Source: Rhizophagus irregularis
Taxonomy: Eukaryota; Glomeromycota; Glomeromycetes; Glomerales; Glomeraceae
Assembly: GCF_026210795.1 (NCBI RefSeq)
Contig: NC_089435.1
Span: forward strand, 3,472,001-3,536,000
DNA length: 64,000 nt
Direction: 5' to 3'
The translations under genes were made by a program, and so were the position numbers. The notes below the pieces were generated by a model. That model had not been told where the DNA came from, did no database searches, and saw only the letters and a program-made list of their open reading frames with translations. Of the stretch, positions 38,527-48,647 are shown piece by piece; position 1 is the first letter of the stretch, and each line of letters opens with the position of its first letter.

Positions 38527-40542
38527 CTCCTAACCACGCACTTTCGTTTGATTCTAATCTATTAGATAGAAACCAATGTGCTGCCAGTCGAATTCTTCAT
38601 GAACGGAACACTAATTTTCTTACCCGTTTCTCCTCAATCATCCAAATAGCCTTGTCCGTTATCTCATTTTTCAACTGCAACAAAAGATAATATATATATA
38701 TAATCTGTTTTATAATACATATATATAATATATATATAGTCAATGAGCGATGGAAGGTGGGAAACGCAACTCCATATTTCATATTATCGCGAGAACGCAG
38801 CTTCTTCAAATTCACCCTACACTCAAGACGAGGGCGGGGAGCGCAACCTCATACTCCATAAATACACTGATTCTTACAGGAACGTAACCCGTTGGAATTC
38901 CCACATCTCTTGCAGGAACGGGACCGCACATTATAAATAAACTTTTCGATAAGTCTTTCGTCACATTTCTTCCAAAGGTATTTTTGTCTGTCCATGGTTT
39001 ATCTTTAAATTGTTCGACTATTATTTCTTTTTTACACATGAAATTACTATAGGATATTTTTGCAGAACGCGTTTCTTCGAAATACGCGCTGGTTTCTGTT
39101 CATAGATAAGATATGCAAGAAAGTCAGAACTCAGATATGTTGAACCTACCTTTATCGAAAGACATTTTGCTTAAAAAAACCTCTTAAAAAAACCTACAGA
39201 ATCTTAAATTATACTCGTATATAATATATACGTCGTAACTAGCCGGAGTAGTTGTCTCGTCCTGTAGATATGTAGAAACGTACGATATTTATTTAGTCGC
39301 ATAAATTTTTTACCGATAAATTGGTTTAAAAAAAAAAATAGAAAAAAAAGTTGATTTTCTAAAAATAACTCATTGCACGGCTTTATAAATTAAATTACTA
39401 TTTTTTAAAAAAAATAACTTGCAAACCTTATATATTATAATATTTATATCTAACAGGATGCCCACCTGACGCGTGCGGCGTGCCACTCGTCACATAACAT
39501 TAAGGTATAATTAAACATTAAAATTTCCAAGCTTAATGAATTTTTATTATTAAAGAAATTTATCAAAAAATGTGTAATACAAAAATATCAGAATAATGAG
39601 AAACTTCAATCAATACCTGACGTGCGTCAGTTACCCTTTCCAATGATACATGTATATACTAAATAAATTGTGAGACAAATAAATTTTATTAGTTAGATTT
39701 AATTATGTTTAAATATAATACAAGAATAAAATGATCCCCCTATAGAAACTTATTAAATTGCTAATAAAAATGTGCCATTTTTGTATAATTATAAAAAAAA
39801 AAAATATTTTGTTCAGGTACAAGCGTATAGTAAAAATCTCAGTATATTCAATTCAACTGGTTGACTGAATACCACCATTCTTTTTCGCCTTACCTTTTTA
39901 ATTTTTTCAAATTTATAGATTGCTCTTGAGAATTAAAAATTATTAGCCAAATTTGAACACATGGGAATAGGGCTTTGGTTCTGTTGAAACCAGGTAGAAC
40001 ATGAGATCAATTTTTGATTCATTATTAACATTAATTTTATAATTCACGTCGGTCTGATTTTGAGTGTTTCTTTTAAACCAGTGAGTTTTGTTCAGTTTGA
40101 ATTTAAAATTGTTATTAATCCAAACTTAGGAACTAGTGTTTATGATTAGCAAAAGTATTCACATTTTAAAAAAAAAAGTTTTTTTGATATGATATCTGTA
40201 ATTTGAATAGTATTTTAGTTTTAGCGGACTTTTAATTAATTGTTATATGGTGTCGATACGTTACTACTACCTTTACTACCTTGTTATATATGGTTTATTT
40301 ATTTATTTATTCATTTTTTTTTTTAATACAATTCCATAATGTTAACAAAGAAGATTAGTATCTATTATGGTGAGAATAAAGAAATTAAATTTAGAAATGA
40401 GTACGCATTATTGTAATTACCATAAGCAATTATTTTATTTTAATATTATTTGTAAAATGATAACGTTTTATCACAACTTTAATTCGAATTTTTTTTAAAT
40501 AAAATACGGAGGAATTGAGTTATTTTAATATATAAAATTTAT

Positions 40543-41550
40543 TTACAAAATCAAGTCATAAAAAAACTGAGGAATTATTGTTTGAACTTTTTTCACACAT
40601 AGCCCATATGGTCTAATATCTTTTTCATTAGGTGTAACCCAATACTTTCCACCTTTATGTTCATCAAACCCTACAGGATTAACTCTATTTTGAAAAACAG
40701 CTTTATATAAAGTACCATTGTGTTTAAATATTTTAGCATATCCTTCAGCTATCTCAATTATAGGAGTTGAATATATTCCTTTTCCATATGAAAAGCGTTT
40801 TCCTTTATCAAGACGATAACCTTCTCCAGCAATAGCATTAAAAAATTCTTTTTTTGTACCATGATAAGAAACTGGCCATTCATAAGGACTATTACCAACG
40901 CAACCCAACCATCTATCATCATGACCGTGTTTTCTTGAAACATTAAGGGCTATTCTCTCCCATCCATAAGGCCTTCTATACAATACTCGCTTCCCACGAT
41001 AATATTTTTCTTCATCATCTTTTAAATTCGTGAAATTATAATCATATTTAGGGTCTAAAAAATCTTCTGTGATAATGCAGTAATTTTTGATAGCACAGGA
41101 ATCCATGTTAAAATTCCCTCCCAATAGTCGAAGTGAAATATGTACATTATCACCTTGTTGAATGTTGTAAGATCTTAAAGTTCTATGATCTTCCAATCGT
41201 CTATTAGCAAATTCAAGGCGTATTAGTTTGATATCATATTCAAGCTTATCTTGAATGATATACTTCAACTCAAGAACAGTGTTATGTGGGTCCACAAATA
41301 TTGCCTGACTGTCTCCAGAAAGGTTGATGACAAAAATTTGAATAAGATTAGAGATGGTGAAAGTAAGGAAAGTGTCTTCAATTTCATTAACTTCATTTCT
41401 AACATACATTAAGGAATTATGAATGAAATTAAGATCTAAAATTTGTTCAGGTGAAATGGTATATCCATTAGCTATACATTCATCATAAGTTTTTACAGGA
41501 ATATCAAGTATAGAGGACATTGCAGAGGCAACAAGAGATAATTGAGACAT
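40543..41550 (-). CDS. Ubiquitin-like domain fused to PARP-like ADP-ribosyltransferase (copy 1)
   Basis: A single-exon gene of 335 aa. Residues about 69-145 form a ubiquitin-like domain (FVINLSGDSQAIFV, LIRLEFANRRLEDHRTLRSY) that ends in LRLLGG, resembling the LRLRGG tail of ubiquitin. Residues about 168-325 look like an ADP-ribosyltransferase fold of the PARP type: an HGT motif at 230-232 (SYHGT), GKGIYST at 257-263 and a following AEGYA helix, the usual order of the catalytic H and Y. The third catalytic position is not clear; DIRPYG at 311-316 is a candidate region. The protein could ADP-ribosylate a target or bind NAD, and the LRLLGG could be a processing site; both are inference. A near-identical gene lies at 47237-48241. 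The upstream TTATCTTATTGTCCGGAG motif is shared by both copies. Confidence 0.75.
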   Translation of the reverse strand: MSQLSLVASAMSSILDIPVKTYDECIANGYTISPEQILDLNFIHNSLMYVRNEVNEIEDTFLTFTISNLIQIFVINLSGDSQAIFVDPHNTVLELKYIIQDKLEYDIKLIRLEFANRRLEDHRTLRSYNIQQGDNVHISLRLLGGNFNMDSCAIKNYCIITEDFLDPKYDYNFTNLKDDEEKYYRGKRVLYRRPYGWERIALNVSRKHGHDDRWLGCVGNSPYEWPVSYHGTKKEFFNAIAGEGYRLDKGKRFSYGKGIYSTPIIEIAEGYAKIFKHNGTLYKAVFQNRVNPVGFDEHKGGKYWVTPNEKDIRPYGLCVKKVQTIIPQFFYDLIL

Positions 41551-42026
41551 TTTTTTTTTTGTTTATCCTTTTTTTGCCGTTATCTTATTGTCCGGAGTCT
41601 ACTTTTTATATTATTTTTTTTTTATTGAGAGTATTAATACGGTTAGTACTAAATCTACATCTATATTATATAACTAAAAAAATACATAAAAAAATCGTAA
41701 CGTTTAGACTAGCATGTATAAATAGTTTTGAATTGTGTAATATATTTTCTGCTTGCGCCTAATCTATTCCATGTTAGCGTAAGTTTTTTTTTGTTCTTTA
41801 TTTTCTAGATTATTTAGGTTAATATCGGTAAGTTCAAGTTATGAATTCCGAATTGCAGATCATCAATATTGTTACCGAAATTAGATCATTTGTTTAGATC
41901 ATTTGTTGTTAATTTTATCCACTAAACACGTAATTTTTTTTATATAAATATTTTTTCCCGTTATGACTTTTTTTTGTTATTTGATTTTTTTTTAAATACT
42001 TTTTGACTTTTTTCGATTATAACAAT

Positions 42027-42457
42027 TAGGCAATATAAAGTTAAAAAATTGGTTCTCATATCAAAATTTGCTTCAATTTAACCCGGCCGCACGGCTTTTT
42101 ACTTTTTTTTAGAATAAAATTTTTTTTCATCCGATCATGTAATACGGAAGATTTCATATGTAACATTTATTTTAATATAGCAATTCAATAAAAAGTCAGA
42201 CAGATTTTATATATCAAGTTAATTACAAGTTTATTTCTCATGTTTAATTGTAGTTTTTTAAAAAAAAATTTTTTTTTTATTGTTCATTAAATGTTAGGCA
42301 TTTATGGCAGATATATAAGATATGCGTACAAATTTAATGTATCATGTGACATAGCTTAGAGCAATTTGATTGGTTAACAAAAAAATAAAAATTTAAGATT
42401 CCCCGCTCTGACCCGGCCGGGATATAAGAACCAATTTTTTACCTTTATGTCGCCTTA
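42027..42457. mobile_element. MITE with long terminal inverted repeats
   Basis: The left end TAGGCAATATAAAGTTAAAA continues with AATTGGTTCTCATATC. The right end, reverse-complemented, reads TAAGGCGACATAAAGGTAAA then AAATTGGTTCTTATATC. Thus about 36 bp of imperfect inverted repeat flank a non-coding interior. A CCCGGCCG motif sits inside each end. This fits a non-autonomous DNA transposon. Confidence 0.65.
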
Positions 42458-43019
42458 TTTGATAAACGTTATTATTTTTTTTAATTAAAATACTATTTTT
42501 TGGTTTTTTTTTTACATAAATTTTTTTATAAAATAATAAGAAATAATTATAAAATTTATAATTAATTAATAATAATATTTGTAATATTTTTCACAATATT
42601 AAAATTTTTTCGAAAATACTTCTAAAAAGTTAATCAATTTTTATTGATAATTATTTTTTCACAATTCCTTAAACCTTAATTAAACGTCAAATCTTTAATA
42701 TAAATAACTACATTGTTGTAAATATAATCGGGAATTGCTAAACGTTGCCTGGGTGATTTGTCGCCTGGATTTTTTTAAATGTCACATGATGTACAATATA
42801 TAAAGAATAAATTTATTGATCTGATTTTTTCAAACTTAGCTAGGCTAAACTTAAAAATTTTATCGCAAACATCTATTTTAAAAAAAAAAATTTTTTGCAA
42901 GCATATTTATCCAAAATAATCTTATCTAATAAAATTTTGTAAATATTAAATTTTAAATCGCACATTTACGATTTTAAAGAAAAAAATCACTGTATTTTAT
43001 TTTTTAATGAAGTGATACA

Positions 43020-43330
43020 AATAAAAGAAAAGATAAGTAAATTACAATGATCAAGAAAAAGTATGCTAATAAAAAATGAAATAACAATGGAGTAATGAGA
43101 AGTAATAGAAGATGAAAGGGAGTAAAAAAGAGTAATGAGAAGTGTTAGGAAGTAAAAAGGAGAAATGAGTAATAGGAAGATGAAGAGGAGTGATGAGAGA
43201 CGAAAAGGAGTGATGGGAAGATGAAGAGGAGTAATGAGAAGGTGAAGAGGAGTGATGGGAGACGAAAAGAATGGAATAATAAGAAGTAATAGGAGGTGAA
43301 AAATGATGAGAGATAAAAAATAAAACAATG
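43020..43330. repeat. GA-rich minisatellite
   Basis: Purine-rich strand with repeated variants of AGTAATGAGAAG, AAGATGAAGAGGAGTGATG and GAGACGAAAAGGAGTGATGG. It is almost devoid of pyrimidine runs, so it could form triplex or slipped structures. Its open frames on the complement (Phe/Leu/Ser/Pro/His-rich) are by-products. Confidence 0.8.
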
Positions 43331-43479
43331 ATCATGATAGGAGGTTGGGTAGCAAAAGATAATGGTAGGAAACCAAGTAAAAAATAAACCATTAAGTAAA
43401 AAAAAATGAAGTAAGAAACGAAATATAAGATAGAAACAAAATAAAATAAATAAATAAATAAATAAGAAATAAAAAACAT

Positions 43480-43760
43480 ACCTTTATTAATTGTAGAACC
43501 GAAAAAAACTAAAAGATCTAAAAAATGAAATAAAATTAGTGAAAAACGAAATACGAAACAGAAACAAAATAAAAAAAATAAAAATAAGAAACGAAATGTA
43601 AAGTGAAAAACAACTGAACCTTAATTGCAGAACCGGAAAGACTAAAAGACCTAAAAATAATGAAATAGAGTTAGTAGGAAACAAAATGTAAGGATGTAAG
43701 TTAGAAATAAAAAGAAAAAAAGAAAAATACCTCGAGACCGAAATAACCGAGAAAACGAAC
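43480..43760. repeat. About 135-bp tandem repeat, two diverged copies
   Basis: TTAATTGTAGAACCGAAAAA near 43487 and TTAATTGCAGAACCGGAAAG near 43622 start two copies that continue with ACTAAAAGAYCTAAAAA, an ATGAAATA stretch, a GAAAC-rich segment and ATGTAA. The copies are non-coding and inside the 1.1 kb inverted-repeat element. Confidence 0.7.
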
Positions 43761-44029
43761 CTTGAACCTATAATGAAATGAGATTCTATAAACAAATAAA
43801 TATGACAAATCTGCCGCATGATCGAAGACCCAGGCGATGTTTACCAATTCCCAATATAATTTATATCATTCTAATATTATAATTATAATTTAGCACATAT
43901 TATTTTGTTAACTAATTATTACCTAAATTAAATTCCTAATTATAAACAAAAAACTTGCTGTAACCATCTTTAATTTACTTGGTATTACATTATAATACTA
44001 AAATTTTCTATTTAAACAAACTCATTGGT

Positions 44030-44058
44030 CCCGGTGCGGAGCAACGGGTAACTGCTAG
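44030..44058 (+). mobile_element. Helitron-type 3' terminus
   Basis: CCCGGTGCGGAGCAACGGG (44030-44048) folds into a short hairpin with CCCG/CGGG and TGC/GCA pairing. It is followed six bases later by CTAG (44055-44058) and then T. A GC-rich hairpin just before a terminal CTRR, with insertion into AT, is the standard end of Helitron rolling-circle transposons. The 5' TC end and any RepHel gene were not found, so this is a non-autonomous copy or a fragment. Confidence 0.6.
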
Positions 44059-44235
44059 TATATACTCAAACTTTCTCAATTTTCTCAAAACTCCTTGAAA
44101 AAATAGACTTTTAAAAATTCATTTTATCACTTTACAGATTTATATCCTACTCTGCGTTTTCTCGTGTTCTCGTGTTTACTTTCGAATAACTTTGTCTTTT
44201 ATTTCAATAAGAGCGTCGCAACAGAAGGTGTAGAA

Positions 44236-45137
44236 ATGTCATTTGAGGAGACCCGAGAGACCAGACGAATATCTACAATTAATCAGGTAAGCGACGTTTA
44301 ATACTGTTTAAGAACAATAGTAATATGGCTAACGAGCGACTGCAACAGATCTGTGCGATAATTGATCAATTATTGGAGCGAAAACCAAAAGGTGATGTCG
44401 TCAAGGTCCCTCTTCCTAATGAACTAGATAGAACAGTGTTGGCGCGCCTATACTTGAAGCAATACATGCAAAATATAATGCTGACAGGGTTGGAAACGAT
44501 TTATTTATTAAAGTAAGTTCAATTATAGCCTACACGCCCGTATATATCATTTATTAATCCTAGAAATTTTATATTTATAATTTAGTATGATGGATGTGCC
44601 AAGGAAGCTATCCATCGTCGACTAGCGAATTTGGCTGAAGCACACAATCCAGCCCGGTATGTAGTAAATCACGGAATATGTATTGTTAGAGGCATAGAAC
44701 GTCGACCCGACGTTGGTGTGTGGCACACTCAACCGACGCGTAGACAATGCATTAAACCTATTATTTATAGGTGTCCTCCCCGACGTATGGGTAGATGTAA
44801 TTGTATTAAATCTTTATTTAGGAAAAATGTAAATGGTTTGAGACTTATCAGATCTGAATTCTTGCATATATATAGAGATTAGGACCGAGCAAATGCAGTA
44901 AATAGGATTACCCATGCTCAACAACATTGGATTGGGATTGAATATATCGGCATTGCTATACCTGAATCCATTCGTCGAAACCCGAATCCCCAACAAGCTT
45001 CAGTTGCTGTAATTGCCCAAAACAACATCTCAAACCGACCTCTATATGCTATCCATTGGGACGCAAATAATAACCAAATTTATTATCCTTATAACTGGAA
45101 TACACATCTATTACTTAGATGTGGATGGACACTTTGA
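44236..45137 (+). pseudogene. Broken Uma2-like (PD-(D/E)XK nuclease-type) gene
   Basis: A possible first exon begins at 44236 (MSFEETRETRRISTINQ) and another start is at 44325 (MANERLQQICAIIDQLL). From about 44586 the frame reads YDGCAKEAIHRRLANLAEA, then RRPDVGVWHTQP, then after a +1 shift PDVWVDVIVLN, a compensating shift to NVNGLRLIRSE, a TAG stop at 44881-44883, and then continuous coding (AQQHWIGIEYIGIAIPESIR, NRPLYAIHWDANN, LLLRCGWTL) to a stop at 45135-45137. The order of motifs resembles Uma2/DUF820 nuclease-like proteins, including a PDV and later PDVWV-D pattern. Two frameshifts and one stop indicate a pseudogene, unless they are assembly errors. The splice between 44515 and 44586 does not keep the frame. 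Confidence 0.5.
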
Positions 45138-45734
45138 TTTTAACTTTGTTCTTAGAGAACTTTCGCGATAGATAGTTACTATTATACTCATTAAATATAA
45201 CATAAATAGCTTTCATTGCATATGAATTACACAATAAAGTATCTCTAGAAACTCTTGAATTAGTAGGTCTGAAAAGTTATCCGTTATGTTTACAAATAAA
45301 ATAAAAATCATAAATGCGAATTGATATTGATTGCTAAAAAGAAACGTTTTTATTACAAATAGCGTGTAGGTAAACACGCAAAAATACAAAAGTTAAAATG
45401 TGAAATATATAATAATTACTGCATTTACACCATGATAGATTTATGTAACACAAGACTTTTTTGGCTTTCCCATACTTTTTTAATATTTCCGGTATAATTA
45501 ATTAAAAAAAGCAGATTAAAAATGCTGAAAACTGTAAAATTAAACCCGCGTGTACATGATGTATTTATTATATACATACCGATTAATTCTAGCAAAATTT
45601 ATTGCGACGGGCAGAATTATGAGATGAAGGTCATTTCTGAAAAGGAAATAAACTCGGTTGGATCCAATATTACTATAAATGTGAAACCAAGAAAAAAATT
45701 TAAACCAGAAAAAATACGATACCATATTTGTAAC

Positions 45735-45890
45735 CTGTCAGGTACCTGCTACAAGTTCTGCCGCAAATCCAGCGGTTATCTGCTGTGAATTCAGCCACAA
45801 ATTCAGCAGGAATCTGCCGTGAAAAACGCAGATATCTGTCATGAAAGTAACAGGTACCTGCTGTGATAGCAGCAAAACTTTTGACCTGAA
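45735..45890. repeat. Palindrome-rich CAGGTACCTG repeat
   Basis: The palindrome CAGGTACCTGCT occurs near 45738 and 45850, with variants of TTCAGC, CTGCTGTGAA and CAGCGGTTATCTGCTGTGA between them. The region may be a degenerate inverted-repeat element or a short tandem array of a 20-25 bp unit. Confidence 0.5.
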
Positions 45891-46599
45891 CGGCTTGCCA
45901 TAATCTCCTTACACAACGTCAATGAATGGCGCGTGACATTCGGAAAATCCATATATTTATTACAAGCACTAAAAATTCTTTGCTTAAATTATTAAATTTT
46001 CCAGGCTTAATAAATTTTTATTATTAAATAAATTTATCTATCACATTAAAAATAAAAATATCAGAATAATCAGATTGATTAGACTCAAACTCGACGTGCG
46101 TCAGTTATTTTATCCAATGATATATACCAATATTATTCTAGTGTATAACAAAAATGGTATAAAATTATTTTACAATATTACAATTTTTTTATAAATCATA
46201 ATATTGAGATTTGATAAATAATTTATACCATTTGATTCATCTACAACCAATCTAATGAAAGTATATATAGAAATATAGTAACAAATTCTTTAGTTAAAAT
46301 TATATTATTATTTCCCAGAATTGTGGAATGGAACATAAAATCTTGATTATGTAAGTGACAAATATATTAGTTTTACAAGAATAAAACGATCCCAACCCAC
46401 ACACAAACCCACACTCCCAACCCACGCTCCCAACCCACACTCAATTGCTAATAAAAAGGTGCCATTTTTATACTAATATTATTCAGTATTAGCAATTTTT
46501 TACATTAATTCGCAAAGTATAATAGTATACGTTTTTGAAATAAACGTTAAAAAAGTAAAGTTTCTTTGTAAAAGATAGTCAGAAAGAAATATAAAATTA

Positions 46600-46668
46600 C
46601 AGTACGATAATTAACGTTAACGCTATCACGTGCAAGTGCATAACTCGGGCCAGTTTGTACGTAAGTCT
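46600..46668. mobile_element. Inverted-repeat element family, copy 2 (partial)
   Basis: AGTACGATAATTAACG, then TTAACGCTATCACGTGCAAG, TGCATAACTCGGGCCAGTTT and GTACGTAAG parallel the element at 8321-8440. It lies within the duplicated flank and seems absent from the matching position of the 39.5-40.5 kb copy, so insertion after the duplication is likely. Confidence 0.5.
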
Positions 46669-47236
46669 CCCATAATTTTATTTGCTAATGACAATAAGTA
46701 ACCCATCAGTTTTATAATGAGCCCATCAACTGAGCTTAAATATTAATTGGCTTGATTTTTCCAATCAGCCGATATGGTTAGTGTTTACTAACAGCAAAAT
46801 ACGGTATAGTATATTTTTAATTCATCACTCTTTTTCGCCTTTACCTTTTTAATCTTTTTCAAATTAGGAAATTAAAAATTATTAGCCAAATTTGTAACCT
46901 TGAACATGGGAATAGGAAGGTTCCACTTCAGTTCTACTTCGTTTTCTTGAAACCAGAGGTAGGGCATTAGAAACGTTAAGTAACGGTCATTTTATAATTC
47001 ACGTTAATAATGTCGGTCTGATCTTTTTAATCAGTTTGGAGTTTTGTTCAGTTTGAACTTTTAAAATTGTTAAAGTTTCTGGATTGATCCAAACTCAGGA
47101 ACTAGGGTATATATTTAGCATATTGGATTTAAAGTTGATAGCGCATTTTTTTAAAAAAAAAAGCTTTTTTGTAATTTGAATAGTATTAATATTATATTAT
47201 AAATATATATATATTTTTGAATACAATTCCATAATG

Positions 47237-48241
47237 TTATTGGTATCTATCTTGGAGAACTATCGTTTGAATATTATTTTTCACACACAACCCATATGGT
47301 CTAATATCTTTTTCATTAGGTGTAACCCAATAATCTCCACCTTTATGTTTTTTAATCCCTACAGGATTAACTCTATTCTGAAAAACAGCTTTATATGAAA
47401 TACCATTGTGTTCAAATTCTTTAGCATATCCTTCAGCTATCTCAATTATAGGAGTTGAATATATTCCTTTTCCATATGAAAAGCGTTTTCCTTTATCAAG
47501 ACGATAACCTTCATCGGAAATAGGATTAAAACATTCTTGTTTTGTACCATGATAAGAAACCGGCCATTCATAAGGACTATCGCCAACGCAACCCAACCAT
47601 TTATCATCATGACCGTATTTTTTTGAAACATTAAGGGCTATTCTCATCCATCCATTCGGTCTTCTATACAATACTCGCTTCCCACGATAATATTTTTTTC
47701 CGTTATCTTTTAAATTCGTGAAATCATAATCATATTTAGGATCTAAAAGATCTTCTGTGATAATGCAGTAATTTTTGATAGCACAGAAATCCATGTTAAA
47801 GTTCCCTCCCAATAGTCGAAGTGAAATATGTACATTATCACCTTGCTGAATGTTGTAAGATCTTAAAGTTCTATGATCTTCTAATCGTCTATTAGCAAAT
47901 TCAAGGCGTATTAGTTTGATATCATATTCAAGCTTATCTTGAATAATATACTTCAATTCAAGAACAGTGTTATGTGTATCCACAAATATTGCCTGACTGT
48001 CTCCAGAAAGGTTTATGACAAAAATTTGAATAAGATTAGGGGTGGTGAAAGTAAGGTAAGTGTCTTCAACTTCATTAACTTCATTTTTAACATACATTAA
48101 AGAAATATTATGAATGAAATTAAGGTCTAAAATTTGTTCAGGTGAAATGGTGTATCCATTAGCTATACATTCATCATAAGTTTTTACAGGAATATCAAGT
48201 ATAGAGGATATTGCAGAGGCAACAAGAGATAATTGGGACAT
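47237..48241 (-). CDS. Ubiquitin-like domain fused to PARP-like ADP-ribosyltransferase (copy 2)
   Basis: A single exon of 334 aa, closely similar along its length to the gene at 40543-41550. It shares the ubiquitin-like segment ending LRLLGG, then SYHGTKQE, FSYGKGIYSTP, AEGYAKEF and DIRPYGLCVK. The last dozen residues differ from copy 1 (IQTIVLQDRYQ in place of VQTIIPQFFYDLIL), through a local change near the stop. Both copies are intact, so neither looks like a pseudogene. Upstream DNA shares TTTATCCTTTTTTTGC and TTATCTTATTGTCCGGAG. Function is inferred as for copy 1. Confidence 0.75.
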   Translation of the reverse strand: MSQLSLVASAISSILDIPVKTYDECIANGYTISPEQILDLNFIHNISLMYVKNEVNEVEDTYLTFTTPNLIQIFVINLSGDSQAIFVDTHNTVLELKYIIQDKLEYDIKLIRLEFANRRLEDHRTLRSYNIQQGDNVHISLRLLGGNFNMDFCAIKNYCIITEDLLDPKYDYDFTNLKDNGKKYYRGKRVLYRRPNGWMRIALNVSKKYGHDDKWLGCVGDSPYEWPVSYHGTKQECFNPISDEGYRLDKGKRFSYGKGIYSTPIIEIAEGYAKEFEHNGISYKAVFQNRVNPVGIKKHKGGDYWVTPNEKDIRPYGLCVKNNIQTIVLQDRYQ

Positions 48242-48647
48242 TTTTTATTGTTTATCCTTTTTTTGCAGTTATCTTATTGTCCGGAGCGTAACAAAGAATA
48301 TACTTTATATACTATATCATTTTTTTTTATTAATACGGTTCGTTTTTCATGTGAAAAAATTCACAAATAGTTCACATGGTCATGTGATATTTGAAGCAAT
48401 TACATATTTACATGATTGAAAAATGTCACGAATAATCACGTGATCTTCTATCACCGGTCGTCAGTCGTCACCCTCCGTGTTCCATATTTCATAAGTATCT
48501 GAGGCAAAATCCTATTCGTCACGCAGTATCTGTCACATATGCGTCAGACGCATAATTCGCGAGATTTTGTGGCTATAAAAGCATTCTTTTTTGTCGCAAT
48601 TGATATTTACCTTATTTCGCTGTCAAAAGGTTTACCACTGGTTTTTA

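Larger units (their letters stand above)
35776..40542. other. Intergenic with repeats and a decayed gene
   Basis: A (TA)n microsatellite at 35776-35794 sits in the 5' leader of the channel gene. An inverted-repeat element lies at 36811-36972, a decayed gene at about 37400-38526 (-), and AT microsatellites at about 38685-38740. From about 39510 the DNA is the downstream flank of the ubiquitin-like gene at 40543 and is duplicated at about 45985-47230. Open frames at 38597-39040 are overlapping and unsupported. Confidence 0.6.
42730..43852. mobile_element. 1.1 kb terminal-inverted-repeat element
   Basis: The left end GGGAATTGCTAAACGTTGCC-TGGG is matched in inverted orientation by CCCA-GGCGATGTTTACCAATTCCC at 43829-43852, a 24-bp inverted repeat with about three mismatches. 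The interior has no transposase but carries the GA-rich minisatellite (43020-43330) and a 135-bp tandem repeat (43480-43760). It is probably a non-autonomous DNA transposon that has accumulated or amplified satellite-like sequence. Confidence 0.6.
41551..44235. other. Transposon-rich intergenic region
   Basis: It contains the promoter of the ubiquitin-like gene, a 431-bp inverted-repeat element (42027-42457), a 1.1 kb inverted-repeat element filled with GA-rich repeats (42730-43852) and a Helitron-type 3' terminus (44030-44058). Long minus-strand open frames at 42987-43819 are low-complexity products of the GA repeats and are not genes. Confidence 0.65.
45138..47236. other. Intergenic; repeats and duplicated flank
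   Basis: It holds a palindrome-rich repeat at about 45735-45890, a promoter-like segment shared with 55826-55899 at about 45905-45977, and from about 45985 the duplicated downstream flank of the ubiquitin-like gene. That flank includes a block of AACCCACACTC-type repeats (46394-46442) and a copy of the 8321 inverted-repeat family (46600-46668). The frame at 45522-45788 is not supported. Confidence 0.6.

Noticed and set aside
38597-39039. Overlapping frames on both strands near 38.6-39.0 kb
   Set aside because: They overlap each other and a TA microsatellite; no recognised motif. Perhaps old coding debris.
42987-43819. Long minus-strand frames rich in Ser/His/Pro/Phe/Ile
   Set aside because: Low-complexity translations of the GA-rich minisatellite.
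45522-45788. Frame of 88 codons before the CAGGTACCTG repeat
   Set aside because: Ends within the repeat, has no homologous motif, and a competing frame exists on the other strand.
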